Source: JANWKA01 sp035533815 (lineage in GTDB: Bacteria > Bacteroidota > Bacteroidia > Chitinophagales > Chitinophagaceae). Taken from it: a stretch of 60,785 bases of DNA. Below, in pieces: positions 34,461 through 44,096 of this stretch; position 1 is the first letter of the stretch; each line of letters begins with the position of its first letter. The stretch is from the NCBI GenBank assembly GCA_035533815.1, contig DATLTB010000018.1, forward strand, positions 1 through 60,785, in the 5' to 3' direction. The position numbers were made by a program, and so were the translations under genes. The notes beneath the pieces are model-generated. The model did not search any database and was not told where the DNA came from. It saw nothing but the letters and a program-made list of their open reading frames with translations.

Positions 34461-35648
34461 TTACCGGATGCCCTTGAACAACCGGTTCCAGCGGATCCCA
34501 TGTTTGCCATAACTCATCCAGATGAACCAGGCCTTACCCACTATATGGTCTTCAGGGACAAAACCCCAGAACCGGGAATCCAGGGAATTGTGGCGGTTGT
34601 CTCCCATCATCCAGTAATAATTCATTTTGAAGGTGTAATGGTCAGTGGGCTTACCATTGATATAGATTACACCGTCCTGTATTTTCAACGTGTTGCCTTC
34701 ATAAGTATTGATGACCCTCCGGTAAAGGGCGATATTGGCCGTATCAATATGCACGGTCGCGCCTTTTTTCGGAATGTATATTGGTCCGTAATAGTCAGCA
34801 TCCCACTTGAAATGCAAGGAGTCATGTGGGAATGCATCGGGATCCACACCAGTATTGATCTGCGGGGTGATGCTGACCACATTGGAAAATCTTTTCAGTT
34901 CAGCCAACTTATTGCGGGTCAGGTCGAAGGTATAATACATTTTGTTTCCATCCTGCACCGGTGCTCCCATGGGTGGGTCAATATGCAGTTCATCCAGCCT
35001 GTCCAGGTCAAAAGGGGTCTCATTGGTCACGACATCATAGAACATTTCCGCATGCGGGGGCAAAGGGGAAATTTTACCATTGACATACACCACACTGCCT
35101 CTCACTTCCAGGGTATCCCCGGATATGGCTATGCACCGTTTGATATAGTTCTCTTCCCGGTCTATCGGGCGGGTGACAATAGTGTACTGGGGATTATTCC
35201 ATACTCCTTCCCGGCCCAACTGCCGGATCAACTGGTAATAGGTATAGGTCCCTTCTGTTTCCTTCACTACAGTATCCCCTTCCGGAAAATCGAAGACTAC
35301 GATATCCTGGCGGTGAATGGAATGAAACCCTTTGATCCGGTGGTATCCCCAGTGGGGCCAGTTGGAATAGGATTGGATATTGAGGAGGGGGATGTTATTC
35401 AGGGTAAATGGAACGGCCAGGGGGGTCATGGGAATCCGCGCCCCATAGGTGAGTTTGTTCACAAACAGGAAATCATGTACCAACAGGGATTTTTCCATGG
35501 AAGGTGTCGGAATCGTATAGGCTTCAAAAAGAAAGGTCCGGATCAGGGTAGCAGCAATGATGGCAAATACCGCTGCATCCAGCCATTCGCGGAGTACAGA
35601 TTTTTTTCTTTTTATTTCTCCCTTTTTCTTACGAAATGTCCATTTCAT
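34461..35648 (-). CDS. lepB: Signal peptidase I
   Basis: Inner-membrane serine protease that removes Sec signal peptides. The 395-residue protein has one N-terminal membrane helix (LDAAVFAIIAATLIRTFLFEAY), the catalytic Ser in TIPTPSMEKSLL (about residue 56) and the Lys in NYIKRCIAISGDTLEVRG (about 169); GDNRHNSLDSRFWGFVP closes the domain. Between the catalytic region and the last motif lies an insert of about 130 residues, common in Bacteroidota enzymes, which explains the length. Convergent with argS. Confidence 0.94.
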   Translation of the reverse strand: MKWTFRKKKGEIKRKKSVLREWLDAAVFAIIAATLIRTFLFEAYTIPTPSMEKSLLVHDFLFVNKLTYGARIPMTPLAVPFTLNNIPLLNIQSYSNWPHWGYHRIKGFHSIHRQDIVVFDFPEGDTVVKETEGTYTYYQLIRQLGREGVWNNPQYTIVTRPIDREENYIKRCIAISGDTLEVRGSVVYVNGKISPLPPHAEMFYDVVTNETPFDLDRLDELHIDPPMGAPVQDGNKMYYTFDLTRNKLAELKRFSNVVSITPQINTGVDPDAFPHDSLHFKWDADYYGPIYIPKKGATVHIDTANIALYRRVINTYEGNTLKIQDGVIYINGKPTDHYTFKMNYYWMMGDNRHNSLDSRFWGFVPEDHIVGKAWFIWMSYGKHGIRWNRLFKGIR

Positions 35649-35759
35649 CCAAAATTGATTTAAAGGGTAAAAATAACCATCTGCTGCACTTTTTCAGCCC
35701 CGGGTTTCCATAATCTTTTCCTAAACTTTCCTCCGGCCCAGGCAAAATCAAAAAAATGA

Positions 35760-36944
35760 TCAGGCTTCCGTGGTTTTCCGTTCACGTCCCGTAAGGACAT
35801 AATCTTCCACATCGCCAGCCATGATGGTCTTGCCTGAAAGAATAACCAGCCGCTCCACTACATTATGCAATTCCCGGATATTGCCTGTCCAGTTCTTTCC
35901 CATCAGCAAATCCAGGGCTCCGGGATCAATATTCTTTTTTGTCACTCCATATTCCTGGCAAATTTCCTGCAGGAATCTTTCCGTCAGCTCCGGGATATCT
36001 TCTCTGCGTTCATTGAGTGAGGGCACATGCACAATAATCACGCTCAGCCGGTGAAACAGATCCAGCCTGAAATTGCGTTCCGTCACTTCCTTAAGCAGGT
36101 CCTTATTCGTAGCTGCCACGACCCGGACATCCACGGTAATTTCCTTTTCTCCCCCTACCCTGGTGATCCTGCCTTCCTGCAACGCCCGAAGCACCTTGGC
36201 CTGGGCGCTCAGGCTCATATCCCCGATCTCATCCAGAAAAAGAGTTCCGCCGGAAGCCTGTTCGAATTTTCCGATCCGTTGTTTGATCGCTGAAGTGAAG
36301 GATCCCTTTTCATGACCGAACAGTTCACTTTCAATCAGTTCCCCCGGTATGGCGGCGCAGTTCACCTCCACAAGCTGGCCTTCAGCCCGTTGGCTTTTTT
36401 CATGGATCCACCGGGCTACCAGTTCCTTTCCCACCCCGTTATCGCCGGTGATCAACACACGTGCATCCGTATGAGCCACTTTTTCAATGGTATCCCATAT
36501 CTTCCTGATTGCCGGGGAATTGCCGATCATATCCCGGGTACGGGTCACCTTTTTACGCAATATTTTTGTTTCCGCGACCAGGGAGGTTTTTTCCATGGCA
36601 TTGCGGATCGTGATGAGCAGCCGGTTTAAATCAGGCGGCTTGGAGATATAATCGAAGGCTCCCCGTTTAACTGCATCAACTGCAGTATCTATGTTACCAT
36701 GACCGGAAACCATGACCACAGGAATATCCGGATTGGCTTCCTTGGCCTTTTCCAGGAATTCCAGCCCATCCATTTTAGGCATCTTGATATCACAAAGGAC
36801 CACATCGTATGGCTTTTCCCGAAACATTTTCAGGCCTTCCGTCCCATCCGCAGCTTCATCTACCTTGTACCCTTCAAAACTGAGTATCTCTATCAGCGTT
36901 TTGCGGATGCTCCTTTCATCATCAATGATCAAAATGCTGGCCAT
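35760..36944 (-). CDS. NtrC-like sigma-54-type response regulator lacking a DNA-binding domain
   Basis: 394 residues. A receiver domain (residues 1-120) has the phospho-acceptor Asp52 in LCDIKMPKMDG and Lys102 in YISKPP. The AAA+ domain (about 138-375) has Walker A TGDNGVGKE (167-174), Walker B GGTLFLDEIGD and LNERREDIPELTERFL. Two departures from the NtrC norm: the sigma-54 contact loop reads GSFTSA (residues 214-219) instead of GAFTGA, and the protein ends 20-odd residues after the AAA+ domain without a Fis helix-turn-helix. Such proteins could act from solution or on another target. Transcribed after pdhB with a 59-bp gap. Confidence 0.88.
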   Translation of the reverse strand: MASILIIDDERSIRKTLIEILSFEGYKVDEAADGTEGLKMFREKPYDVVLCDIKMPKMDGLEFLEKAKEANPDIPVVMVSGHGNIDTAVDAVKRGAFDYISKPPDLNRLLITIRNAMEKTSLVAETKILRKKVTRTRDMIGNSPAIRKIWDTIEKVAHTDARVLITGDNGVGKELVARWIHEKSQRAEGQLVEVNCAAIPGELIESELFGHEKGSFTSAIKQRIGKFEQASGGTLFLDEIGDMSLSAQAKVLRALQEGRITRVGGEKEITVDVRVVAATNKDLLKEVTERNFRLDLFHRLSVIIVHVPSLNERREDIPELTERFLQEICQEYGVTKKNIDPGALDLLMGKNWTGNIRELHNVVERLVILSGKTIMAGDVEDYVLTGRERKTTEA

Positions 36945-37003
36945 AGATTTTTACTAATTTTTCAGCTCCTCAGCCATCCGGCAAACCAGTTTATCTTCCG
37001 GTA

Positions 37004-37987
37004 TTACTTTTTCAGGTACATGACTTCCTTCACCAACCTGACTGTTCTTTCTACATTGGGCAGGTAAAGCGCAACCAGATTGGGGGCGTAATGCATTGGG
37101 GCATCGGCAGATGTGATCCGCCGGATGGGCGCATCCAGGTAATCAAAGGCGTCCTTTTGGATCCGGTAGGCAATTTCCGAGGAAATGGAAGCAAACGGCC
37201 ATTGTTCTTCCACAATGACCAGACGATTCGTCTTTTTTACTGATTCCACAATGGTATTGGAGTCCAGCGGCCGTATAGTCCGAAGGTCAATCAATTCAGC
37301 TTGTATGCCTTCTGCGGCAAGTTCCTCGGCAGCTTTTGCTGCCACCTTCATCATTTTATTGTAGGAAACAAGGGTTACATCTGTACCCGTCCTGACCACT
37401 TCTGCCTTTCCGATCGGGATCAGGTATTCCTCCTCGGGCACATCCCCAATATCCCCGTACATCACTTCACTTTCCATAAAGATGACCGGATTGTCATCCC
37501 GGATTGCCGATTTCAGCAAACCTTTCGCATCATAGGGGTTCGATACAGAAATAACTTTCAGTCCGGGAATATTGGCATACAAGGATTCATATGAGGTGGA
37601 ATGCTGAGCTCCAAGCTGTCCTGCTGATCCGCTGGGTCCCCGGAAAACGATCGGACAGCCTACCTGTCCGCCACTCATTGCCAGCATCTTGGAAGCGGTA
37701 TTCAATATCTGGTCCAGGGCGAGATTGGCAAAATTCCAGGTCATAAATTCTATGACGGGCCGAAGTCCATTCTGAGCAGCACCTACCCCGATAGAGGCAA
37801 ATCCAAGCTCGGAAATGGGGGTATCGATGATCCGCCTTTCCCCAAATTCCTCCAGCATCCCTTGGCTGACCTTATAGGCTCCCTGGTATTCGGCCACTTC
37901 TTCCCCCATTAAAAAAACCCTTTCATCCCTGCGCATTTCTTCCTGTAAAGCCTCCCGGAGTGCCTGTCTGAATGCAATCTGACGCAT
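37004..37987 (-). CDS. pdhB: Pyruvate dehydrogenase E1 component, beta subunit
   Basis: The beta half of the thiamine-diphosphate-dependent decarboxylase that feeds acetyl groups to the dihydrolipoyl acetyltransferase. The 327-residue protein begins RQIAFRQALREALQEEM and includes MGEEVAEYQGAYKVSQGM (the Glu contacting ThDP), IEFMTWNFANLALDQILN, FRGPSGSAGQLGAQHS and the C-terminal PDAPMHYAPNLV-type region (TSADAPMHYAPN). The alpha subunit and E2 are not adjacent, which is common in this phylum. A full promoter (TTTG-N20-TATTTTTG) lies upstream. Confidence 0.94.
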   Translation of the reverse strand: MRQIAFRQALREALQEEMRRDERVFLMGEEVAEYQGAYKVSQGMLEEFGERRIIDTPISELGFASIGVGAAQNGLRPVIEFMTWNFANLALDQILNTASKMLAMSGGQVGCPIVFRGPSGSAGQLGAQHSTSYESLYANIPGLKVISVSNPYDAKGLLKSAIRDDNPVIFMESEVMYGDIGDVPEEEYLIPIGKAEVVRTGTDVTLVSYNKMMKVAAKAAEELAAEGIQAELIDLRTIRPLDSNTIVESVKKTNRLVIVEEQWPFASISSEIAYRIQKDAFDYLDAPIRRITSADAPMHYAPNLVALYLPNVERTVRLVKEVMYLKK

Positions 37988-38028
37988 GCTGGGTGAATTG
38001 TTTAAAGGTTTTCAGGTAAAAAACCACG

Positions 38029-38060
38029 CAAAAATATCGGTTAAACCCTGAATATGCAAA
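38029..38060 (-). promoter_or_regulatory. Complete Bacteroidota promoter of pdhB
   Basis: Minus strand -33 TTTG (38057-38060), 20-bp spacer, -7 TATTTTTG (38029-38036) followed by CGTGG. This is the best match to TTTG-N19-21-TAnnTTTG in the window; the ATG follows 41 bp later. Confidence 0.75.
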
Positions 38061-38152
38061 TACGATTGAAACAGGTAATGATTAAACTACATATAGGTCC
38101 TGGGGCAAACGGATGGTAAATTTACCCACTGGGTCTTTAAAATCCGCTACCC

Positions 38153-38590
38153 CTAGCCATTCTCCAAAAAAAATTTGAGCGAAACGCCGATAATATGGGT
38201 CCAGCCTCCCGCAAAGCTTTCTCTGGCAAAATCAGGATTGTCCGCCGGGAAGCTGCCTAATCCCTTATGGGTTAACCTCAGGTTGGTTTTATCTCCTTTG
38301 GCAAACAATTCAAACGTTACAAATGATGCTCCGGGGAAGCCTTTATATTTCCAGCCATACGTTAATTTTTTATCTGGAACCACTTCTGTAACCTGACATA
38401 AATGCAGGTATCTTTTCGTTTCAGTGCCTCCATAAAATTGAAACTCAAAACCAATTACCGGTTGAAACGCTTCAAGGTCAAAATACCACTGCTTCATTTT
38501 GCCTTTATCAGTGATCGCTTCCCAAACCACATGAACAGGTGCATGGAAGGTGCGGGTTATGGTAAAGGGTATTTTTTTCATTTTTCCCAT
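38153..38590 (-). CDS. SRPBCC (AHSA1-type) domain protein
   Basis: 145 residues with the START-like fold of the AHSA1/activator of Hsp90 group: ITRTFHAPVHVVWEAITDKGKMKQWYF at the N-terminus, then the long helix with SFAGGWTHIIGVSLKFFLE at the C-terminus. Such proteins bind hydrophobic ligands; no function can be assigned. The ATG at 38590 begins directly before the conserved domain; the frame extends to 38647 but without family resemblance. It stands alone between the PD40 and pdhB genes. Confidence 0.82.
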   Translation of the reverse strand: MGKMKKIPFTITRTFHAPVHVVWEAITDKGKMKQWYFDLEAFQPVIGFEFQFYGGTETKRYLHLCQVTEVVPDKKLTYGWKYKGFPGASFVTFELFAKGDKTNLRLTHKGLGSFPADNPDFARESFAGGWTHIIGVSLKFFLENG

Positions 38591-38816
38591 TTTAAAGTTA
38601 TCCTCTTTTGTTTTCCTGAGGATCAGGGAATTTTCCGGATGCAGCAACCTCCTGATGGGTCAAGATGGCCAGAATTCGACTGCTGTAAGCCTAAGATCGG
38701 CTTACCCATATGATCAGATATTTTAGGAACAATACGCAGTCCCTGTTAAAGGATCTCTGTTCGCCGTTGAACCTGCCTGGAGCCCGTCCTATGGATTTCC
38801 TGCCCTTCATTCAGCC

Positions 38817-40364
38817 TCATTTCCGCTCGCGGGTAACCGTCAATCCCCCTGAATTACTGACAAAGGCGATATGGCGGTTGTCCGGTGACCAGCAGGGTAC
38901 ATTCATGGTCCCCTGACCCCCATACAGGTATGCGATCACCCGGGGGTCGCCTCCCTGTACCGGCATTAACCGGATCATTACTCTTTTATAGGCAGGGTGG
39001 CCAGCGGGATCCACATGATCCGGATAGGATAAAAAAACCATCCATTTCCCATCCGGTGACAGGTGCGGGAACCAGTTATTGTACTGATCAAAGGTCAACT
39101 GCTCCTTGCCGGATCCATCCGGGTTCATCCTCCAAATCTGCATGGTGCCGGACTGGTTACCATTATAATAAATATACTTTCCGTCGGGTGAATATTCAGG
39201 ACCATCCACATGCCCGACCGTATCGGCAGTCAGCGGAAATATCTTCTTCCCATTCACAGACTCCCGGTAAAGATTGAAAACATGTCCCCCCTGTTTGCCC
39301 ACAAAAAGGAAATGCTTCCCGTCCGGAGACCAGCCATGGAAATAAGAAGGGGTCATTTCCGTCATCAGCCGGGGTGTTCCGCCATGCAGGGGCAAAACAT
39401 ACACGGTGGACCCTCCTTCTGGCATGCCTGCCCGGGAATTGCTGATCGCCAACATCTTCCCATCGAAAGAAATCCCATGATCGTTATTAATGCGCGCAGC
39501 AAAACCAGTATTCAGTTTTTCCGGCTGCCCCCCTGTATCGGAAATGGTATATAAAGCCCCTTGCTGGTTGAACAGCAGCCTCTTTCCGCCCGGCATCCAA
39601 TTGGGCGCTTCAAAACGTCCGGGCTGCTCATAGATCACCTTCCTGACTCCGGTAAATACATTCATGATCTCCATCCGGCTCCCCAGTTCGGGAGGCCTGG
39701 GGGAGACCGGGACTACCTTTGCCGGTTGGTCAATCCGGACATTCCAGATCAGGGCCTTTGCCAGTGCTTTAGGATCATGGGCGCATATGAACAACCCTGC
39801 CAATACGGAATCCGGCATATCTGCCATGTAATGGGAACCAATGGTCTGCAAGGGTTCACCTGGATGTGCAGCCCGCATGGTAATCAGCTTGCCCTCCCGT
39901 TCCAGCTGGAGGACCAGATAATGCCGTTTGGCCGCCCGGATTTCATCCTGGGGGTCACGCATATAAGCCCCTCGCAGGACACGCCACTGAAGGACGGTGA
40001 GTCCGCTGAGGTGCGAAACTGCGCTGATATGGGCTGACTGGGAATCCGTGGATTCCCGGATCATCCAGCCGATCTTGCGGTGCGGATCCCCGGAATCACC
40101 CACAAAGGCAAAATCCGCAGTGAGGATAAAATTACCTCCCATTTGATTAAAGCAATACTGGAATTGATCTTCATTAAACCAGATATTGCTTCCAGACCCC
40201 GTCAGGGTGTAGGTCTGGGAATTTTCATCATAACTGGAGGACCCGGCAATTGCCGGGCTGCCAATGTCCGAATGCTGGGTAAAAACACCCAATGAGTTTC
40301 CCTGACCTGAAACTCCGCCGACAAATCCAATGAGGATAAAGAAAAGTAAAAGATGATATTTCAT
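38817..40364 (-). CDS. Exported TolB-like (PD40) beta-propeller protein
   Basis: 515 residues with a Sec signal peptide (KYHLLLFFILIGFVGGVSGQ). Residues about 25-215 form a jelly-roll-like domain of the DUF1349/laminin-G type (NIWFNEDQFQYCFNQMGGNF...KIGWMIRES). Residues about 235-515 hold at least five PD40 repeats, visible as MPGGKRLLFNQ, SFDGKMLAISN, SPDGKHFLFVG, SPDGKYIYYNG, SPDGKWMVFLS and SPDNRHIAFVS. It is probably periplasmic or outer-membrane associated. No peptidase domain follows. It lies 38 bp downstream of the thiolase gene, same strand. Confidence 0.85.
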   Translation of the reverse strand: MKYHLLLFFILIGFVGGVSGQGNSLGVFTQHSDIGSPAIAGSSSYDENSQTYTLTGSGSNIWFNEDQFQYCFNQMGGNFILTADFAFVGDSGDPHRKIGWMIRESTDSQSAHISAVSHLSGLTVLQWRVLRGAYMRDPQDEIRAAKRHYLVLQLEREGKLITMRAAHPGEPLQTIGSHYMADMPDSVLAGLFICAHDPKALAKALIWNVRIDQPAKVVPVSPRPPELGSRMEIMNVFTGVRKVIYEQPGRFEAPNWMPGGKRLLFNQQGALYTISDTGGQPEKLNTGFAARINNDHGISFDGKMLAISNSRAGMPEGGSTVYVLPLHGGTPRLMTEMTPSYFHGWSPDGKHFLFVGKQGGHVFNLYRESVNGKKIFPLTADTVGHVDGPEYSPDGKYIYYNGNQSGTMQIWRMNPDGSGKEQLTFDQYNNWFPHLSPDGKWMVFLSYPDHVDPAGHPAYKRVMIRLMPVQGGDPRVIAYLYGGQGTMNVPCWSPDNRHIAFVSNSGGLTVTRERK

Positions 40365-40402
40365 ACTCGTTTTTTAAAATGGAAAAATAATAAACTGACC
40401 GG

Positions 40403-41575
40403 TCAAACTGATTCCAGGATAAGGGCACTCGCACCGCCTCCGCCATTACAGATAGCGGCTATTCCATAATGCCCCTGTTGTTTTTTTAGTACTGAGCTCA
40501 GGGTGACGGTTATCCTGGCACCACTGCAACCAATGGGGTGTCCAAGTGCAACTGCCCCTCCCCAGATATTCATCCGTTCCGGATCCAGTTCCATATCCCG
40601 GGCATTGGCTATGGCCACACAGGAAAAAGCTTCATTGATCTCCGCATAATCCATATCCTTCATCCCGAGGCCTGCCTTCCCCAGGGCCTTACGCATGGCT
40701 ATGGCAGGAGTGGTGGTAAACCACTCCGGCGCCTGCGAAGCATCCGCATAGGAAACTATCCGGGCAAGGGGTTGCAGATTCAGTTCCTTCAGTTTTTCCC
40801 CACTGGCCAGGACCACGGCAGCAGCCCCGTCATTTATTTTGGAAGCATTCGCGGCAGTAATGGTTCCGTCCTCCTGAAAAGCGGGTTTAAGGGTGGGAAG
40901 TTTTTCCCGGTCCAGTTTTTTAAACTCTTCATCCTCCCGGGCGATTACCGGATGCCTTCCGGCAATTTCCACCGGCACTATTTCATCCTGGAATAACCCC
41001 TGCTGTGTAGCCATGGCGGCCCGCCGGTAACTTTCCAGGGCAAAAGCATCCTGCTCCTGGCGGCTGATATGATATCCTGATGCACATAGTTCGGCTGCAT
41101 TGCCCATATGAAAATCCTTATAGGGATCCCATAATCCGTCCCGGAGGATACCATCAATCAGGATACCGTTACCCAGCCGGTAACCGCTTCGGGCCTTGTC
41201 CAGATAATAGGGAATATTACTCATGCTTTCCATGCCCCCGCATACAACCACCTCATTGTCTCCCAGCAGGATGGCCTGCGCTCCCAGCATAATGGCCTTC
41301 ATGCCGGAAGCACAAACTTTGTTCACCGTGGTGCATGGAGTCTTCACCGGGAGTCCGGCATAGATGCTGGCCTGGTTGGCTGGAGCTTGTCCTTCGTTAG
41401 CCGTGATCACATTCCCCATATACACTTCATCCACCTGACCGGGCAGTATGCCGGATTTCTCCAGGGCAGCCCGAATCACCACCGCACCCAGGCGGGATGC
41501 GCTCAGGGGGGATAAGATACCACCCAGGCTTCCGATCGGGGTACGGGCTGCAGATACCAGGTAAACTTCCTTCAT
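40403..41575 (-). CDS. Acetyl-CoA C-acetyltransferase (thiolase)
   Basis: Condenses or cleaves acetyl-CoA/acetoacetyl-CoA. The 390-residue protein has the nucleophile Cys in VNKVCASGMKA (about residue 89), GGMESMSNIPYY, the His of NEAFSCVA, and GGAVALGHPIGCSGAR with the second Cys at CNGGGGAS. The ATG at 41575 is chosen because a TAAATTTG box (41591-41598, minus) leaves the alternative start at 41593 inside the promoter. Candidates are AtoB or a broader beta-ketothiolase; I cannot separate them. Confidence 0.94.
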   Translation of the reverse strand: MKEVYLVSAARTPIGSLGGILSPLSASRLGAVVIRAALEKSGILPGQVDEVYMGNVITANEGQAPANQASIYAGLPVKTPCTTVNKVCASGMKAIMLGAQAILLGDNEVVVCGGMESMSNIPYYLDKARSGYRLGNGILIDGILRDGLWDPYKDFHMGNAAELCASGYHISRQEQDAFALESYRRAAMATQQGLFQDEIVPVEIAGRHPVIAREDEEFKKLDREKLPTLKPAFQEDGTITAANASKINDGAAAVVLASGEKLKELNLQPLARIVSYADASQAPEWFTTTPAIAMRKALGKAGLGMKDMDYAEINEAFSCVAIANARDMELDPERMNIWGGAVALGHPIGCSGARITVTLSSVLKKQQGHYGIAAICNGGGGASALILESV

Positions 41576-41590
41576 AATGGGTTTAATTAC

Positions 41591-41598
41591 CAAATTTA
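41591..41598 (-). promoter_or_regulatory. -7 promoter box for the thiolase gene
   Basis: Minus strand TAAATTTG, 15 bp upstream of the ATG at 41575, giving a very short leader. Confidence 0.55.
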
Positions 41599-41882
41599 AG
41601 AAAAAACACAGCTTAGGTTGTTCCTGCTTTTCCCATTTCTTGATTTACACAGGTCCCGAAACTGATTGTCGTATCCTGCATTTAACCGGGATTTGGCCAT
41701 TTCTAACCGAACTTAAAGAAAAAATCCATGCTATGCAACGGATCGGCAAAATCGGATTAAATTGTATCCATGCCGGAAAGTCCCCGTTCATCATTTTTCC
41801 TGGAAAAGATACCTGTGAAAACGTTCACCAAAGTCCTCTTTATCAGGAATGATTATCGGATTTGAATCTAAAGTTAGGAAGC

Positions 41883-42962
41883 ATGACTCTTTCCGAAATC
41901 ATCAAAACTCGAATCAGGGAGGAAGGACCTATTTCATTCCGGGATTACATGGAAATGGCCCTGTACTATCCCGGGCTGGGGTACTATACTTCCATCAGGG
42001 ATAAAATAGGGGAAGCCGGGGATTTTTATACCAGTTCGAACCTTACCCCGGCATTCGGGGCTGCGATCGGTCGCCAGCTGGAAGAAATGTGGGAGATCCT
42101 GGGCAAAAAACCTTTCACGGTGATTGAATTCGGTGCCGGAACCGGAATCCTGGCCCGCGACATCCTGGCCTATCTTAAACACAATGATCCATTGTATGAA
42201 AAACTTCACTATACCATCATTGAAAAGAGTCCTGAAATGCGGGAAATGGAAAAAAAAATGCTTCCAGAAAAGGTGAGCTGGTCCGGATCCATTCAGGATC
42301 TGACTGAAATCTCTGGCTGCATTTTATCCAATGAATTGTTAGATAATTTTGCAATTCATCAGGTGGTAATGAATGATGAACTGATGGAAGTATTCGTGGA
42401 CGAGGATCATGGGTTTACCGAATTGCTTAGACCTGCCGGACATGAGTTGAAAAATTACCTGGAAGCCCTGGACGTACATTTGCCCAGGGGATTCAGGACC
42501 GAGATCAACCTGGACGCACTGGACTGGATCAAGGAAATCGCCATCGCTTTACATCGGGGATTTGTCTTAACGATCGATTATGGGTATCCTTCTGCCGAGC
42601 TTTACCAGGATTACCGGAACCAGGGCACCCTGATCTGCTATAATAAACACCGGATCAATGAAAACCCATACCAGGATATCGGACAACAGGATATCACCTC
42701 CCATGTGAATTTCACCGCGCTGCACCACTGGGGATTGAAAAACGGCCTGGAAGGCTGTGGTTTTACCGATCAGGGGCATTTTCTGAGGGCCCTGGGATTC
42801 GAGGAAATACTTAAAGAAATGATCATGCGGGAAGAGGGAATTAACTATAAAAAAGAAATCTACCTGGTTAACAGATTGCTCTATGATATGGGCAGAAAAT
42901 ATAAAGTGCTAATCCAAAGCAAGGGAATTCCTGATCCTGGCCTTAGGGGGTTAAGCTCTTAG
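41883..42962 (+). CDS. MidA/NDUFAF7-family SAM-dependent methyltransferase
   Basis: 359 residues. The start LSEIIKTRIREEGPISFRDYMEMALYYPGLGYYTS is diagnostic of the MidA/NDUFAF7 (DUF185) family, whose mitochondrial member methylates an arginine of a complex I subunit. The SAM site is VIEFGAGTGILARDIL (about residue 83), followed by ILSNELLDNFAIHQV and LTIDYGYP. The ATG at 41883 is chosen over the TTG at 41862 because it begins at the conserved helix. In bacteria the substrate is unknown. No nuo gene is in the window. Confidence 0.85.
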   Translation: MTLSEIIKTRIREEGPISFRDYMEMALYYPGLGYYTSIRDKIGEAGDFYTSSNLTPAFGAAIGRQLEEMWEILGKKPFTVIEFGAGTGILARDILAYLKHNDPLYEKLHYTIIEKSPEMREMEKKMLPEKVSWSGSIQDLTEISGCILSNELLDNFAIHQVVMNDELMEVFVDEDHGFTELLRPAGHELKNYLEALDVHLPRGFRTEINLDALDWIKEIAIALHRGFVLTIDYGYPSAELYQDYRNQGTLICYNKHRINENPYQDIGQQDITSHVNFTALHHWGLKNGLEGCGFTDQGHFLRALGFEEILKEMIMREEGINYKKEIYLVNRLLYDMGRKYKVLIQSKGIPDPGLRGLSS

Positions 42963-42994
42963 ACTAAATAATTATAATTTAAAACTGCTCCGTT

Positions 42995-43984
42995 ATGCCA
43001 CAGAGGAAATTAGGATCACAAGGATTAGAAGTATCTGCTTTAGGACTGGGGTGCATGGGAATGAACTATCATCGTGGACCAGTACCGGATAAAAAAACAA
43101 TGATCAGTTTAATTCACCAGGCAGTTGACCTCGGTATAACGCTGTTTGATACTGCTGAAGTATATGGTCCTTATACCAATGAAGAATTGGTTGGAGAAGC
43201 TTTAAGTAATTATAAATATAGTACCGCGATTGCCACTAAGTTTGGTTTTGACATCCACAACGGAAGAACCATTGGTTTGAACAGCAGGCCGGAACAGATT
43301 CGTCAGGTAGCCGAACAAGCCCTCAAACGATTAAAACGCGAGGTAATTGACTTATTTTACCAGCATCGTATGGATCCCAGCGTGCCGATTGAAGAAGTGG
43401 CAGGCTTGGTAAAAGACCTTGTAAAAGAGGGTAAAGTAAAATATTTTGGGCTGTGCGAAGTAAGTGCAGATACTGTAAGAAAGGCACATGCCATTTTACC
43501 CATATCGGCAGTTCAAAGTGAATATTCTCTTATGTGGCGAGAACCTGAGGAAACCCTTTTCCCATCTCTGGAAGAATTAAACATCGGTTTCGTGTCCTAC
43601 AGCCCGGTTGGACGCGCTTATCTTACCGGCGCCCTGAACGAAAATTCAAAGTTCTCAGCGGAGAACGACAACCGCGCTGATCTGCCACGTTTTGAACCCG
43701 AGGCGTTGAAGGCGAACCAGGGAATGATCGATGCAATACGCGATTTCGGGCTTTCAAATGATTTAACCCCATCACAGGTTGCCTTAGGTTGGCTGCTCAA
43801 CAAACGGGACTGGATTGTACCGATTCCAGGTACCACTAAGTTAAATCACCTTAAAGAAAATCTAGTTTCCGCTACGCTGACAGTTTCAGTAAGCGAGTGG
43901 AAATCGCTGGAAGACACTATTGCAAAAATCAATATTATAGGTGACCGTTATCCAGCCAATCAACAAAAACAAGTCGGGAAATGA
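42995..43984 (+). CDS. Aldo/keto reductase
   Basis: An NADPH-dependent reductase of 329 residues, closest in appearance to the AKR13/YakC-type group (LGLGCMGMNYHRG...). Catalytic residues: Asp and Tyr in LFDTAEVYGPYTNE (about residue 50), Lys in IATKFGF (about 80) and His in FYQHRMDPS (about 123). The cofactor end is IPGTTKLNHLKENL. Base use is more AT-rich than in the neighbouring backbone genes, suggesting acquisition. It starts 32 bp after the MidA-like gene. Confidence 0.9.
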   Translation: MPQRKLGSQGLEVSALGLGCMGMNYHRGPVPDKKTMISLIHQAVDLGITLFDTAEVYGPYTNEELVGEALSNYKYSTAIATKFGFDIHNGRTIGLNSRPEQIRQVAEQALKRLKREVIDLFYQHRMDPSVPIEEVAGLVKDLVKEGKVKYFGLCEVSADTVRKAHAILPISAVQSEYSLMWREPEETLFPSLEELNIGFVSYSPVGRAYLTGALNENSKFSAENDNRADLPRFEPEALKANQGMIDAIRDFGLSNDLTPSQVALGWLLNKRDWIVPIPGTTKLNHLKENLVSATLTVSVSEWKSLEDTIAKINIIGDRYPANQQKQVGK

Positions 43985-44048
43985 CTTTTTATTCGAATAA
44001 AAATGTAACCCATTTTACCCTCCTAAAAAAAAGTTGTAATCGGTAATT

Positions 44049-44096
44049 AGGAATACACAACTTTTGGCAACTAGGAATACACAATAATTGGCAACT
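44049..44096. repeat. 24-bp tandem repeat upstream of the HNH gene
   Basis: Two direct copies of the unit AGGAATACACAA(N3)TTGGCAACT at 44049-44072 and 44073-44096, differing only in the three central bases; a third copy begins (AGGA at 44097) and stops just before the ATG of the HNH gene at 44102. A weakly similar sequence precedes the first copy. Confidence 0.8.

Noticed and set aside
34416..35663. A 415-codon plus-strand frame covering the whole lepB gene
   Set aside because: It is the exact antisense shadow of a well-supported signal peptidase I; its protein has no family features and is low in Lys/Glu. The codon pattern of GC-balanced genes often leaves such frames open.
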